Part shown: piece by piece, positions 1 through 8,526 of the stretch
How positions within the stretch are numbered: position 1 is the first letter of the stretch
How the letters are laid out: the number at the start of each line of letters is the position of its first letter
From: Steroidobacteraceae bacterium
Lineage (GTDB): Bacteria; Pseudomonadota; Gammaproteobacteria; Steroidobacterales; Steroidobacteraceae
Direction: 5' to 3'
Assembly (NCBI GenBank): GCA_019187495.1
Contig: JABAQN010000020.1
Span: forward strand, 47,883 to 111,882
DNA length: 64,000 bases
Made by a program: the position numbers and the translations under genes
Notes under the pieces: model-generated
The model's database searches: none
Told to the model about the DNA's origin: nothing
The model's input: only the letters and a program-made list of their open reading frames with translations

Positions 1-2
1 AC

Positions 3-38
3 GACGAGGTGGCACTGATCCGCTTCCGGGGAGCGTGA
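3..38 (+). CDS. C-terminal end of an upstream gene (partial)
   Basis: An open frame enters from the left edge and stops at a TGA that overlaps the ATG of the next gene (TGATG). The eleven visible codons read DEVALIRFRGA. The overlap matches the tight junctions seen throughout this window, so a co-transcribed upstream gene is likely. Too little is visible to name a family. Confidence 0.35.
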   Translation, partial: DEVALIRFRGA

Positions 39-2383
39 TGTCCGAGTTGCAACGGCCCAGGGTTCTCGATCTCGGTGACGGCATCGCGGCGCCGTTCTGT
101 GCGCGGTTACTCGCGGATGGCGGCGCGCTGGTGACGAGGATCGCGGATCCTGCGCGCGAGGATCGCAGCGAAGGCAGCCACTCGCTCGGGATATTCCTCC
201 ACCAGGGCAAGCAACGACTCGAACTCGATCTCGGCGGCAACGAAGGGCGTGAGGCGTTCAGGCGCCTCGCGGCCACCGCGGACGTCATCGTCGAATCAAT
301 GCGCCCCGGCACGATGGAGGCACTCGGCCTCGGCTACGAAACGCTGGCCGCAGAGAACCCGGGGATCGTCCTCGTGTCGATCACGGAATTCGGGCAGACC
401 GGGCCGTACCGGCACCACGCCGCGGATCACCTGACCATCTCGGCGCTCGGCGGCTGGGCTTATACCTTCGGTGACACGGGGCGCGAGCCGCTGCAGGTGG
501 GCTTTCCGGTGATGTACTACATGGCGGGCCTCTACGGCGCCATCGGCGCGCTCGCGGCGCTGCGGGGGCGGCGCGTGGATGGCCGGGGACAGCACGTCGA
601 CGTCTCCGCACACGAAGCCTGCCTCAACATGCTCTCCTACCCGCAGGTGCTCGAGCAGTTCGGCTGCCCGCCGCTGCGCAGGAATTTCTCCGCATCGCTG
701 CAGACCTTCTACGTCGAGACCCGCGACGGCTGGATCGCCCTCAATCATCTTTCGCCGGGCCAATGGGAAAGCACCTGCATCCTGCTCGGGCTGCCGCACC
801 TTGCCGCCGATCCCACGCTGCTTTCCGACATGGAGAGAAAGCGCGCGATCGTGCCGGAATTCATGGCCGCCGCGAACGCATGGGCGAAGGACAAGACGCA
901 GATGGAGGCCTTCTACGCCGCCCAGCAACTGCAGATCCCGGCCGGCATTCCGTTCGCTCCGCAGGAGCTGATCGACTGCGACCAGCTGCTCGCCCGGGAA
1001 TTCATGACCGCGAGCGAGCAGCCGGGATCGGGTGAGCTCCTGCAGCCGCGCGCCCCGATTCCCGCCGGTGCGCTGGGCAGGATCGGCTCCGCTACGGCGC
1101 CGAGGGCGCGCCAGCGTGTACCGCCGCACGCCGCGACGCGCACCTCACCGGAGCGCAAGGAGTTGCTGGCGGGCATTCGCATCGCCGATCTCACGCACTA
1201 TCGTTCGGGCCCGACCGGCACTTCGCTGCTGGGCGCCCTCGGGGCGGACGTGATCAAGATCGAGGCGGTGCAGCGCGCCGACGGCTTCCGTTTCTTCAAT
1301 ACCGCCAAGCCGGGCGATCCGCGGTTCTACGAGATGGGCTCGTATTTCAATGCGAGCAACACCAACAAGCGGGGCATCACGCTCGACCTGAATGCGTCGC
1401 GCGGCAAGGAATTGTTCGAGCAGCTCGTCACGCAGAGCGATGTCGTGATCGAGAATTTCTCGCCGCGCGTGATGGGCAATCTCGGCTTCTCCTACGCGCA
1501 ACTGCAGGCGATCAATCCCGGGATCATCATGATCTCGATGTCCTGCTTCGGGCACACGGGCCCGTGGCGCGACTTCGTCGGCTTCGGCTACGTGTTCGAC
1601 CAGATCGGCGGTGCCGCGGCGGTTTCCGGCTACGAAGGCGGGCCGCCGACCCACATGATGGCGGCGTCCGACGTGACCTCGGGCATCATGGCCGTATATG
1701 CCGCACTGCTCGCGCTCGAGGAACGTGAGCGCACGGGGCAGGGGCAATTCATCGACCTGTCGCAGGTGGAATCGCTCGCGTTCCTGCTGGGGCCGGAAAT
1801 CATCGAGTATCAGCTCTCAGGCGCGCAGCCGCCGCGCCGCGGCAATCATCATCCGCTCTTCTCGCCGCACAACGTCTTTCCATGCCGGGGTGAGGACGAA
1901 TGGGTCAGCATTTCCGTCGAGACCGCGGAACAATGGTCCGCACTCGCGAACGCGCTGGGCAGGCCGGACTGGCTTCGCGACGAGCGCTACGCCACTGCGC
2001 AGGCGCGCAAACGCCATGAAGAGTCGCTCGAGCGGGAAATCGCCGCATGGACCCGGAACCGGGACAAGCGCGAGGTCATGTGGCAATTGCAGGCCGTCGG
2101 CATTGCCGCGGGCGCCGTGCTGAAACCGATGGAGCTGCTCGACGATCCGCAATTCGAAGCGCGAGGCATGCACCAGCGGCTCGCGCGGGCGTTCGCGGGC
2201 GAGCATCGCTATCCGGGGTTTCCGCTCCGTTTCTCGGCGGCGGTTTGCGAGCAGCGCCGCGCCGCGCCGACGCTCGGGCAGCACAACGCGGAAGTGCTGT
2301 CCGGACTGCTCGGCGTGACAGCGGAAGAACTCGAGGCGCTCACGAAGGCCGGAGTCATCGGCGATCGACTTCGAAGGGCGTAA
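38..2383 (+). CDS. Fused class III CoA-transferase (two CaiB/BaiF domains)
   Basis: Family III CoA-transferases move CoA between carboxylic acids through an aspartyl-CoA thioester. At 781 residues this is twice the usual length. It has two complete domains (about 1-350 and 375-780) joined by a basic, Pro/Ala-rich linker. The second domain has the expected catalytic Asp (D545, in SDVTSG, followed by GQGQFID). The first has Tyr at the matching position (Y160, in VGFPVMYYMAG), although its fold motifs, including GRGQHVD, remain. The N-half therefore looks catalytically dead and probably structural. The ATG at 38 is chosen over a GTG at 35 because GGGAG lies 4 bases upstream. The acid substrate is unknown. 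Confidence 0.9.
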   Translation: MSELQRPRVLDLGDGIAAPFCARLLADGGALVTRIADPAREDRSEGSHSLGIFLHQGKQRLELDLGGNEGREAFRRLAATADVIVESMRPGTMEALGLGYETLAAENPGIVLVSITEFGQTGPYRHHAADHLTISALGGWAYTFGDTGREPLQVGFPVMYYMAGLYGAIGALAALRGRRVDGRGQHVDVSAHEACLNMLSYPQVLEQFGCPPLRRNFSASLQTFYVETRDGWIALNHLSPGQWESTCILLGLPHLAADPTLLSDMERKRAIVPEFMAAANAWAKDKTQMEAFYAAQQLQIPAGIPFAPQELIDCDQLLAREFMTASEQPGSGELLQPRAPIPAGALGRIGSATAPRARQRVPPHAATRTSPERKELLAGIRIADLTHYRSGPTGTSLLGALGADVIKIEAVQRADGFRFFNTAKPGDPRFYEMGSYFNASNTNKRGITLDLNASRGKELFEQLVTQSDVVIENFSPRVMGNLGFSYAQLQAINPGIIMISMSCFGHTGPWRDFVGFGYVFDQIGGAAAVSGYEGGPPTHMMAASDVTSGIMAVYAALLALEERERTGQGQFIDLSQVESLAFLLGPEIIEYQLSGAQPPRRGNHHPLFSPHNVFPCRGEDEWVSISVETAEQWSALANALGRPDWLRDERYATAQARKRHEESLEREIAAWTRNRDKREVMWQLQAVGIAAGAVLKPMELLDDPQFEARGMHQRLARAFAGEHRYPGFPLRFSAAVCEQRRAAPTLGQHNAEVLSGLLGVTAEELEALTKAGVIGDRLRRA

Positions 2384-2395
2384 GCCGCGCGAAAG

Positions 2396-2839
2396 CTACT
2401 CGGCGAAGGTTCGGTACACCTGCCCCGACGGCGGTTGCGGGTTCAGGAACGTGCAGCGGTAGTTGCGCCGCCGGAAACGCCAGCCCGCGGGCTCCTTCAC
2501 CAGTTCGTCGAAATAGGTGCCCATCATCTCGAGGCCGGCGCCGTCCGCGAAGCGGCACACTTCGTGGATGGTGGAGCGCGCGCTCGCCGTGTTGCCCTGC
2601 ACGTTCACGATGATGGCGTGGGGGGTCTGTACCACGTACTGCGAGGGCTGCATTTTCTCGCGCAGCAAGGCGACGATCTGCCGGCGGCCCTGGACGGTGA
2701 AGCTGAGCGGTTCACCGACATCCCACACCGCATCCTCCGTGAACAGCGCTTCGAGTGCGGCCCAGTCGTGGTTGTTCGTGCCGTCGCTCCAGCGCTCGAC
2801 GAGTTCGCGGATGGCCATGCGGTCTTCCAGGTCTGACAT
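2396..2839 (-). CDS. SnoaL-like / NTF2-fold protein
   Basis: A 147-residue protein of the SnoaL-like polyketide cyclase/NTF2 superfamily, a cone-shaped alpha+beta barrel used by small isomerases, dehydratases, epoxide hydrolases and ring-hydroxylation beta subunits. Typical N-terminal features are visible: IRELVERWSDGTNNHDW, then a FTEDAVWD-type segment. The start at 2839 (MSDLED) has an AGGGGGAG Shine-Dalgarno 8 bases upstream and is preferred to a start 30 bases further out. It is the last gene of a leftward cassette behind a monooxygenase and an esterase, so it may rearrange or hydrate an oxygenated intermediate. The reaction cannot be told from sequence. Confidence 0.8.
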   Translation of the reverse strand: MSDLEDRMAIRELVERWSDGTNNHDWAALEALFTEDAVWDVGEPLSFTVQGRRQIVALLREKMQPSQYVVQTPHAIIVNVQGNTASARSTIHEVCRFADGAGLEMMGTYFDELVKEPAGWRFRRRNYRCTFLNPQPPSGQVYRTFAE

Positions 2840-2869
2840 GCGGACTGCTCCCCCTGCGCGGCTGCGCAC

Positions 2870-4345
2870 TCAGTGGATGTATTCGTAGTCGCCGGCCCTC
2901 GGCCTGGCGGTCTGTTCGGCGAAGGCGTCGTAACTCCACGGCCAGCTCGAGGGCACGCCGTTGGCATCGAGGTACCAGCTCTTGCAGCCCGAACCGAAAA
3001 TCGTCCCGCGGGCCGCGGCGATGCGTCGCTGGTCATAGTCGCGCATGGTTTCGGCCTTCAGGTCCACGAGGCGCCCCTTGCCGGATTCGAGGTCCGCGAT
3101 CAGCTGTTCGATGTAGCCCCACTGGCGTTCGGCGATGTCGATCAGCGAGAAGTTGCCGACGGGCCCCGTCGGGCCGTTCAACATGAAGAAGTTCGGGAAG
3201 CCCGGCACCGTGATGCCGAGATAGGCGGACGGCGCCGGCGTCCACGCCGCATCGATGTCCGCGCCGTTGCGACCGAGCACGCGCATCGGGCGCACGAAGC
3301 GGTCGGCACGAAAGCCGGTGGCGAGCACCAGGATGTCGAGCGCGTGGAATGCGCCGTCGGCCATCCTGACGCCGGCGGGTTCGATCTGCGCGATCGGGCC
3401 GATCGCCACCTCGACATCCGGTCGCTGCACCTTCTGGTAGTAGTCGGAGGAGAAAATCAGGCGCTTGCAGGCGGCGCGATAATCCGGCCGCAGCTTCTCG
3501 CGCAGCACGGGATCCCTGACGCTGTCTTCGAGGTTCTTCAGCACCACGGCCTCGATCTCGTGGATCTCGGGCGATTCCTTGTCGATGATGGCGCTCGTGA
3601 AGCGCCGCACCGCGGAGGTGTACTCCTCGTTGTAACGGACCGCGTCGATCAGCGCGGGATCCGCCCGGAAGGCCGCCTTCTGCTCCTCCGTATAGGGGTC
3701 GTTCGGTGTCGGCATGATCCACTGCGGCGTGCGCTGGATGTGCACCAGGTTGCTCGCGCGCCCGGCGAGCGCCGACACGATCTGCACGCCGGTCGAGCCG
3801 CAGCCGATGACGCCGATGCGCCGGCCGTCGAGCGGCACCGAGTGGTCCCAGCGCGCGGAGTGGAAGTGCGGTCCGGCAAAACTGTCGAGGCCCGCGATCG
3901 CGGGCATGCTCGGATGATGCAGGACGCCGGTCGCCGCGATGACGATGTCGGCGCGGTCGTGCGTGCCGCGCGCGGTCTCGATCCGCCACTGCCCATCGAC
4001 GAACTCGCAGCGGGTGATTTCCTCCCCGAAGCGGATCAGCGATTCGAGCTGGTGCGATTGCACGATCGACTCGAAGTAGCGCTGGATTTCAGGGCCGGGC
4101 GCGAGATAACTGCTCCATTCCGCATTCGGGGCGAAAGAGTAGGTGTAGGCATGCGCCGGGACGTCGCAGGCGAGCCCGGGATAGGTGTTCTCGCGCCAGG
4201 TGCCGCCGATGCGATCGGCCTTCTCGTAGACGACGACCGTGTGCCGGCCCGCCTCGCGCAGGCGAAGCGCGGCGAGGATACCGGCCATGCCGGCGCCCAT
4301 CACGACGATGCGAAGGGACTTGCGGGTCGGATGTTCCGTGTTCAT
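2870..4345 (-). CDS. Baeyer-Villiger-type flavin monooxygenase
   Basis: An FAD/NADPH monooxygenase that inserts oxygen into ketones to give esters or lactones. It has an N-terminal FAD Rossmann motif (GAGMAG, about 17-22), the type I Baeyer-Villiger fingerprint F-x-G-x3-H-x3-W-D (FAGPHFHSARWD, about 156-167) and a second Rossmann motif for NADPH (GCGSTG). Length (491 residues) suits a small family member. The ATG at 4345 is chosen. A TTG at 4375 would overlap the upstream esterase stop as TTGA and add ten residues, and neither start has a good ribosome site. The gene sits between an esterase and a SnoaL-like gene, suggesting ketone to ester or lactone, then hydrolysis. Confidence 0.88.
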   Translation of the reverse strand: MNTEHPTRKSLRIVVMGAGMAGILAALRLREAGRHTVVVYEKADRIGGTWRENTYPGLACDVPAHAYTYSFAPNAEWSSYLAPGPEIQRYFESIVQSHQLESLIRFGEEITRCEFVDGQWRIETARGTHDRADIVIAATGVLHHPSMPAIAGLDSFAGPHFHSARWDHSVPLDGRRIGVIGCGSTGVQIVSALAGRASNLVHIQRTPQWIMPTPNDPYTEEQKAAFRADPALIDAVRYNEEYTSAVRRFTSAIIDKESPEIHEIEAVVLKNLEDSVRDPVLREKLRPDYRAACKRLIFSSDYYQKVQRPDVEVAIGPIAQIEPAGVRMADGAFHALDILVLATGFRADRFVRPMRVLGRNGADIDAAWTPAPSAYLGITVPGFPNFFMLNGPTGPVGNFSLIDIAERQWGYIEQLIADLESGKGRLVDLKAETMRDYDQRRIAAARGTIFGSGCKSWYLDANGVPSSWPWSYDAFAEQTARPRAGDYEYIH

Positions 4346-4371
4346 GTGCAGGGGCTCGGTGTGGGTCTGGT

Positions 4372-5316
4372 TCAACTGTCGAACGCGCCGCGCAACTGGA
4401 GCGCGCAGAAGGCGAGCGCCTCCGCGGCGGCGTCCAGCCCGCCGAGGAAGCTGGCGAAGCCGTGGAACTGGCCGCTCCAGCGCTGCTGCGTCACGCTCAC
4501 GCCGGCTCGTATCAGCGCCCGTGCATACGCTTCACCTTCGTCACGCAGCGGATCCGCTTCGGCCGTGATGATGGTTGCGGGCGCGACGCCGGCGAGATCG
4601 GTTTCGCGCAGCGGCGAGGCGCGTGGGTCGAGGCCCGCGGCCTCATCCGGCAGATAGTGGCGCCAGAACCAGCGCAGCATCTGCCGGTTCAGGAGCGGCG
4701 CATCGGCGAGCTCACGTTGCGAGGCGGAATCACAGGCGGCGTCGGTGGCAGGATAGAGGAGCAGCTGGTGCCGGATCGGCACGTCACTGTCGCGCAATGC
4801 GCGCGCCACGACGGCAGCCAGCGTACCGCCAGCGCTGTCACCCGCCACGGCCATCCGTTCGGGATCCGCGCCCAGGTCGCGGGCACGACTGTGCAGCGCC
4901 TTGACCCCCGCGATCGCATCCTCGACGGCGGCGGGGAAGCGGTGCTCGGGCGCAAGCCGGTAATCGATCGACACGACCAGCGATCCGGAGAGCGAGGCGA
5001 GGCGGCTGCAGATGTTCGCGTGGGTATCGATGCTGCAGCTGACGAACCCACCACCGTGGAAAAAAACAGTGAGCGGCAGTGGGCCCGGGCCCGCCGGGCG
5101 GAAAATCCTGGCCGCCAGTGCACCCGCGGGGCCCGGCAACATCTGGTTCTCAACCGACGCGAGCCCATCGTCGGCGCCGCCCGGAAGCATCGGGAACAGG
5201 GCGAGCATTGCGCGGTAGTCGGGCACGCTCAGCGCCGAGAAATCCGGCCGCGGCATCTGCAGGAACTGGTTGGCGATCGCCTGGGCTTGCGGATCGAGGT
5301 GCATGTGGCGAAGCAT
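4372..5316 (-). CDS. Alpha/beta hydrolase of the hormone-sensitive lipase family
   Basis: A 314-residue carboxylesterase. The oxyanion-hole motif HGGG is at 87-90, the nucleophile elbow GDSAGG at 159-164 (Ser161), the acid in AEADPLRDE (Asp255) and the His in GQFHGF (His285), so the triad is complete. There is no signal peptide, so it is cytoplasmic. It is the first gene of the leftward cassette, directly upstream of the Baeyer-Villiger monooxygenase, and is likely to hydrolyse its ester or lactone product. An in-frame ATG 12 bases downstream (MHLDPQ) is an equally possible start. Confidence 0.9.
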   Translation of the reverse strand: MLRHMHLDPQAQAIANQFLQMPRPDFSALSVPDYRAMLALFPMLPGGADDGLASVENQMLPGPAGALAARIFRPAGPGPLPLTVFFHGGGFVSCSIDTHANICSRLASLSGSLVVSIDYRLAPEHRFPAAVEDAIAGVKALHSRARDLGADPERMAVAGDSAGGTLAAVVARALRDSDVPIRHQLLLYPATDAACDSASQRELADAPLLNRQMLRWFWRHYLPDEAAGLDPRASPLRETDLAGVAPATIITAEADPLRDEGEAYARALIRAGVSVTQQRWSGQFHGFASFLGGLDAAAEALAFCALQLRGAFDS

Positions 5317-5406
5317 TCCGGTCGATGTCGGGACCCCCCGACGGTAGTCATTTTCACGCCAAAGTCCATCCTCGACATCCCCAAAATTGACTAAAGTTGT
5401 CTACCC

Positions 5407-5429
5407 GGCTGCCCTAGTGGCCGGCAGCC
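5407..5429 (+). promoter_or_regulatory. Leader hairpin next to the LuxR ribosome site
   Basis: A perfect 7-bp inverted repeat (GGCTGCC, 9-base loop, GGCAGCC) ends 1 base before the GGAGG ribosome site of the LuxR-type gene. An AT-richer stretch with TTGACT lies just upstream at 5387-5392. The stem could affect ribosome access or be a DNA operator; the sequence does not decide between them. Confidence 0.35.
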
Positions 5430-5439
5430 CGGAGGACGA

Positions 5440-6657
5440 ATGCAGACACGCGAGGCACATGCGCCGGATTCGATCGCGACAGCGCTCGGTGCGCATCAGC
5501 CTGCCGATTGCAAAGCATGGTTCGAGAGTTCAGGACTTCAGGTCCCGGAGTTCGACCTGCTCGTGAAACTGATCTATTCGGGCATCCTCGAGCCGGTGCC
5601 GTGGACACGTTTTCTCGACAGCCTGCGGGAGCGGTTCGAGGCCAATTACGTCGCGCTGATCCTGCGCATGCCGAATGCCGAGCGACCCCTGCAGGTGGTG
5701 TATGCAGGGCAGTCGCAGCCGGTGCTGGCGGCTCCCGTCTTCACGGATTTCGTCGCGCTCGATCCATTCGTCAATCTGCCGCGCAATCGCATGGTGACGC
5801 TCGAAGAGCTGATCGACGAGCAGACGTGGCGCGCGAGCTCCTGCTACCACGAGTTCTATGCGCCGCTCGATGTCCGCTACCACATCGCCGCCGACATCGG
5901 CATGGAGGGCCTCGAACCCGATTGCCGCCTGCGGATCACCCGCCCGTCCGGCGCCAGCCGGTTCGGCGAGCGCGAGCGCGCCCTCGGGAACCTGCTGATG
6001 CCGCATCTGGCGATCGCGGTGCAGCTGCGAGCCAGCCTCGATATCGCCGAGGTCGAGCGCCACTCCTATGCCGGCATGCTCGGGCGGCTGTCGGTGGGCG
6101 CGGTGTTCCTGGGCAGGGACGGGCAAATTCTCAAGATGAACCCGGCCGCGAGCGAGATCCTCGCGCAGCGCGACGGCTTGTCGGCGTCCCACGGGATCCT
6201 GACGGCCGCTTTCCCGGGCGAAAACCGCGAACTGCGCAGGTTGATCGAACAGGCTGTCTCCGCAGGAGGGGACGGCATCCCCGGGGTGCTCTCCGGCATG
6301 TCCATCAGTCGTACATCGGGGCGCGCGAACCTCGGGATCGCCGTGCGCGCCGCACCGCCGACCGAATGGTCCGAATCCTCGTCGCGGCCCGCGGCGCTCG
6401 TGATCATCCGCGATCCGCAGGCGCGGGTGCTCGCGTCGCACGAGCAATTGAAGCGTCTCTATGGCCTCACCGCCGCGGAGGCGAATCTCGCCATGCACCT
6501 CATGCGGGGAAGCACGGTCGAAGCGGCCGCGCAAAGTCTGCAGGTGAGCCGCAACACGGTCCGCTGCCAGATCCGCGCCATTTTCGCGAAGACCGGCGTC
6601 ACCCGCCAGACCGATCTGCTCCGCGTGCTGCTCGGTGGCATCGCGCCGCTCGCCTGA
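5440..6657 (+). CDS. LuxR-family transcriptional regulator
   Basis: A 405-residue regulator with a C-terminal LuxR/GerE helix-turn-helix (about 340-400: LTAAEANLAMHL, then VSRNTVRCQIRAIFAKTGV). The long N-terminal part has no receiver domain and contains a PAS-like stretch (GAVFLGRDGQILKMNPAASEIL, about 215-237), so it probably senses a small molecule. GGAGG sits 4 bases before the ATG. It is divergent from the esterase/Baeyer-Villiger/SnoaL-like cassette and is its most likely regulator. Ligand and direction of control are unknown. Confidence 0.88.
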   Translation: MQTREAHAPDSIATALGAHQPADCKAWFESSGLQVPEFDLLVKLIYSGILEPVPWTRFLDSLRERFEANYVALILRMPNAERPLQVVYAGQSQPVLAAPVFTDFVALDPFVNLPRNRMVTLEELIDEQTWRASSCYHEFYAPLDVRYHIAADIGMEGLEPDCRLRITRPSGASRFGERERALGNLLMPHLAIAVQLRASLDIAEVERHSYAGMLGRLSVGAVFLGRDGQILKMNPAASEILAQRDGLSASHGILTAAFPGENRELRRLIEQAVSAGGDGIPGVLSGMSISRTSGRANLGIAVRAAPPTEWSESSSRPAALVIIRDPQARVLASHEQLKRLYGLTAAEANLAMHLMRGSTVEAAAQSLQVSRNTVRCQIRAIFAKTGVTRQTDLLRVLLGGIAPLA

Positions 6658-6672
6658 ACGGCGGGCATCGGC

Positions 6673-6996
6673 TCACCGCTTCGTTCGCTCGATCAGCTTC
6701 GCGCGCTCGATCAGCTGTTCCCGATAATCGCGGAAAGGCCGCAGCAGTCGCGCGACCAGTGCTTCCCGTCGCGCCGCGCGTTCGCGCAGTGCAGTCTCGT
6801 CGGGCTCGTAGCTCTCGACGTCGGCGCGAGTCGTGAGCCCCTTGCGTTCCAGCAGCCGCTCGAGCGTGTCGATGCGGTCGTTGGCCACCGACAGTTCGGC
6901 TGCGAGCGCAAGGAGTGCCGCGTGCAGCTGGTCGAGGGCCGGATCGTCGAAGTACTGCGGCAACGGGCCCTTGGCCCGGGTCGGGGCGTCTGTCAT
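6673..6996 (-). CDS. Small helical protein of unknown function
   Basis: A 107-residue charged protein starting MTDAPTR. Heptad-like segments (LALAAELSVANDRIDTLERL, and a C-terminal run rich in Leu, Arg and Glu) suggest a coiled coil, and there is no membrane segment. The ATG overlaps the stop of the upstream VOC gene as ATGA, so it is the last gene of a four-gene leftward operon. I do not recognise the family. Position suggests a partner or structural role for one of the operon's enzymes. Confidence 0.7.
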   Translation of the reverse strand: MTDAPTRAKGPLPQYFDDPALDQLHAALLALAAELSVANDRIDTLERLLERKGLTTRADVESYEPDETALRERAARREALVARLLRPFRDYREQLIERAKLIERTKR

Positions 6997-7889
6997 GCGC
7001 GCTCCACGAGTTCGATCCACTCTCCCGCGGGGCCGATGCACACCGCGGTCCGGCGTCCATGATACGGCGCCTGCGGCAGCGTGCGGGGCGACGCGAGCCA
7101 GCGCACGGCCGGATCATCGGGCAGTCGATCCACGAAAAACGTGACCAGCGAAATGCCGGGCGGCAGTTCGCCGGGCGAGGCTTCGCGGTCGAGGGTTCCC
7201 GCGGGCATCGCATCCACTTCGATGTAGCACTGGCCCCGCAGTGCCAGTGCGGCGAGCGGATGGCGGGTATCGGCGGGCAGATCGTGCGCCGCCGACAGCA
7301 CGGTGATGATGGAGGGAACGGTCTTCGCCGGCGCCGTGCCGAAATGGCGCGCATAAAACGCATCCACGACCGCGCACGAGGGCGCGCCGAGCACCACGAT
7401 GAAAACGCGATCGATGAAGTGCTGCGCTTCGGGCACGTCGAATGCGGCGACCTTCCCGCTGAACGAGGTGAGATAGAGACCCTCGTTCGATGGGCCGAGC
7501 GCCTGCATCGCGCGGATCCGGTCGCTGATCGACAGGTTCGCCGGCGCCCCGATCACCCGGAAGGGCGATTGCGCGATGCGCGCCGCGGCCTGGTCGGTGT
7601 CCTGCACCATGAATTCCGCGGCATTCCAGCCCATGTGGCGGAAGGGACGATACGCCGCGTCGCGCGGCGATTCGATGAAACGCAGCCAGGTCTCGCCTTC
7701 GCCCGCCGGCAGCATCAGCGCATACCGGCGGCCGGCGAGCCCCGCGCGATTGAACTGCGCGGCGAGTTCCGGCGTCACGAGGCCGTGATCGGTAATCGCA
7801 TAACCGAGATGTTGGCGGTATGCATCGATCGACGCCTGCAGGTCGGGCGTCGCAATCGTCACCGCCGCGACGGGCCCGAGCGCGGTCAT
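6993..7889 (-). CDS. VOC (glyoxalase/extradiol dioxygenase fold) protein
   Basis: A 298-residue protein of two vicinal-oxygen-chelate modules, each starting with a beta-strand followed by a DLxxxxxFY-like helix (ATPDLQASIDAYRQHLGY near residue 13; VVDAFYARHFG in the second half). VOC proteins usually hold a divalent metal for dioxygenase, lyase or isomerase chemistry. It is paralogous to the VOC protein at 43500-44387, with the same ending (GPAGEWIELVE) and shared IGAP and PPGI motifs. Start and stop overlap both neighbours by 4 bases, placing it between an isochorismatase-like hydrolase and a small helical protein. Confidence 0.82.
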   Translation of the reverse strand: MTALGPVAAVTIATPDLQASIDAYRQHLGYAITDHGLVTPELAAQFNRAGLAGRRYALMLPAGEGETWLRFIESPRDAAYRPFRHMGWNAAEFMVQDTDQAAARIAQSPFRVIGAPANLSISDRIRAMQALGPSNEGLYLTSFSGKVAAFDVPEAQHFIDRVFIVVLGAPSCAVVDAFYARHFGTAPAKTVPSIITVLSAAHDLPADTRHPLAALALRGQCYIEVDAMPAGTLDREASPGELPPGISLVTFFVDRLPDDPAVRWLASPRTLPQAPYHGRRTAVCIGPAGEWIELVERA

Positions 7890-8521
7890 GCGAGGCTTGC
7901 GAGATAGCGCCGCGCGGTCGCGAGGTCGGTGACTTCGGCGTACTTCGCCTGCAGGTCGAAGAGGTTGGCTTCGTGAGGTCCGGGCGCGCGATCACCGACG
8001 GCGTCGCGCACCACGACCGGCACGAAGCCGTGCTGGCAGCAGTCGACTGCCGTGGCGCGCACGCAGCCGCTCGTCGAAAGACCCGCGATCAGCACCGTGT
8101 CGACACCGAGCGCCGTGAGCGTGGACGCGAGCGAGGTACCGAAGAACGCACTGGCATACTGCTTGGAGATCACGGTCTCGCCGGTGGCCGGTTCGAGCCC
8201 CGGCGCAAAGGCCGCGAGGTCGGCGCGCGCGCCCGCCTCGAAGCAGGCGAGGGCGGGCAGCTTGCGAAAGAACACGCCGCCGTCGCGACCGCCCGGCTGG
8301 TACACGACATTGGTGTGCAGCACGGGAATGCGCGCCGCGCGCACCGCGCCGAGCAGCTCGATGCAGGCATCGCGCGCAGCCTCGACGCCCGCATAGAGCG
8401 GCGATCCGGGAACCAGGTAGGCCTGGACGAAATCGACCACGAGCAGCGCCGGGCGCTTCCCGAATGCGAGCGAGTGGCCGAAGCCGCCGCGCGCATAGTT
8501 CTCGTCGAGTGTTTCGGCCAT
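7886..8521 (-). CDS. Isochorismatase-fold cysteine hydrolase
   Basis: A 211-residue cysteine hydrolase with the Asp-Lys-Cys triad of the family: D30 in LLVVDFVQAY, K120 in VISKQYASAF and C153 in LSTSGCVRATA. Relatives hydrolyse amides such as N-carbamoylsarcosine, ureidoacrylate or nicotinamide, or cleave isochorismate. The length and N-terminal extension fit N-carbamoylsarcosine amidohydrolase-like members best, but the substrate is not readable. It lies 5 bases after the CoA-transferase stop and overlaps the VOC start by 4 bases, so it is translated within that operon. Confidence 0.88.
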   Translation of the reverse strand: MAETLDENYARGGFGHSLAFGKRPALLVVDFVQAYLVPGSPLYAGVEAARDACIELLGAVRAARIPVLHTNVVYQPGGRDGGVFFRKLPALACFEAGARADLAAFAPGLEPATGETVISKQYASAFFGTSLASTLTALGVDTVLIAGLSTSGCVRATAVDCCQHGFVPVVVRDAVGDRAPGPHEANLFDLQAKYAEVTDLATARRYLASLA

Positions 8522-8526
8522 GCGCG

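Noticed and set aside
2873..4657. A 594-codon plus-strand open frame
   Set aside because: It is the mirror of the Baeyer-Villiger monooxygenase gene, whose flavin and family motifs are complete on the other strand.
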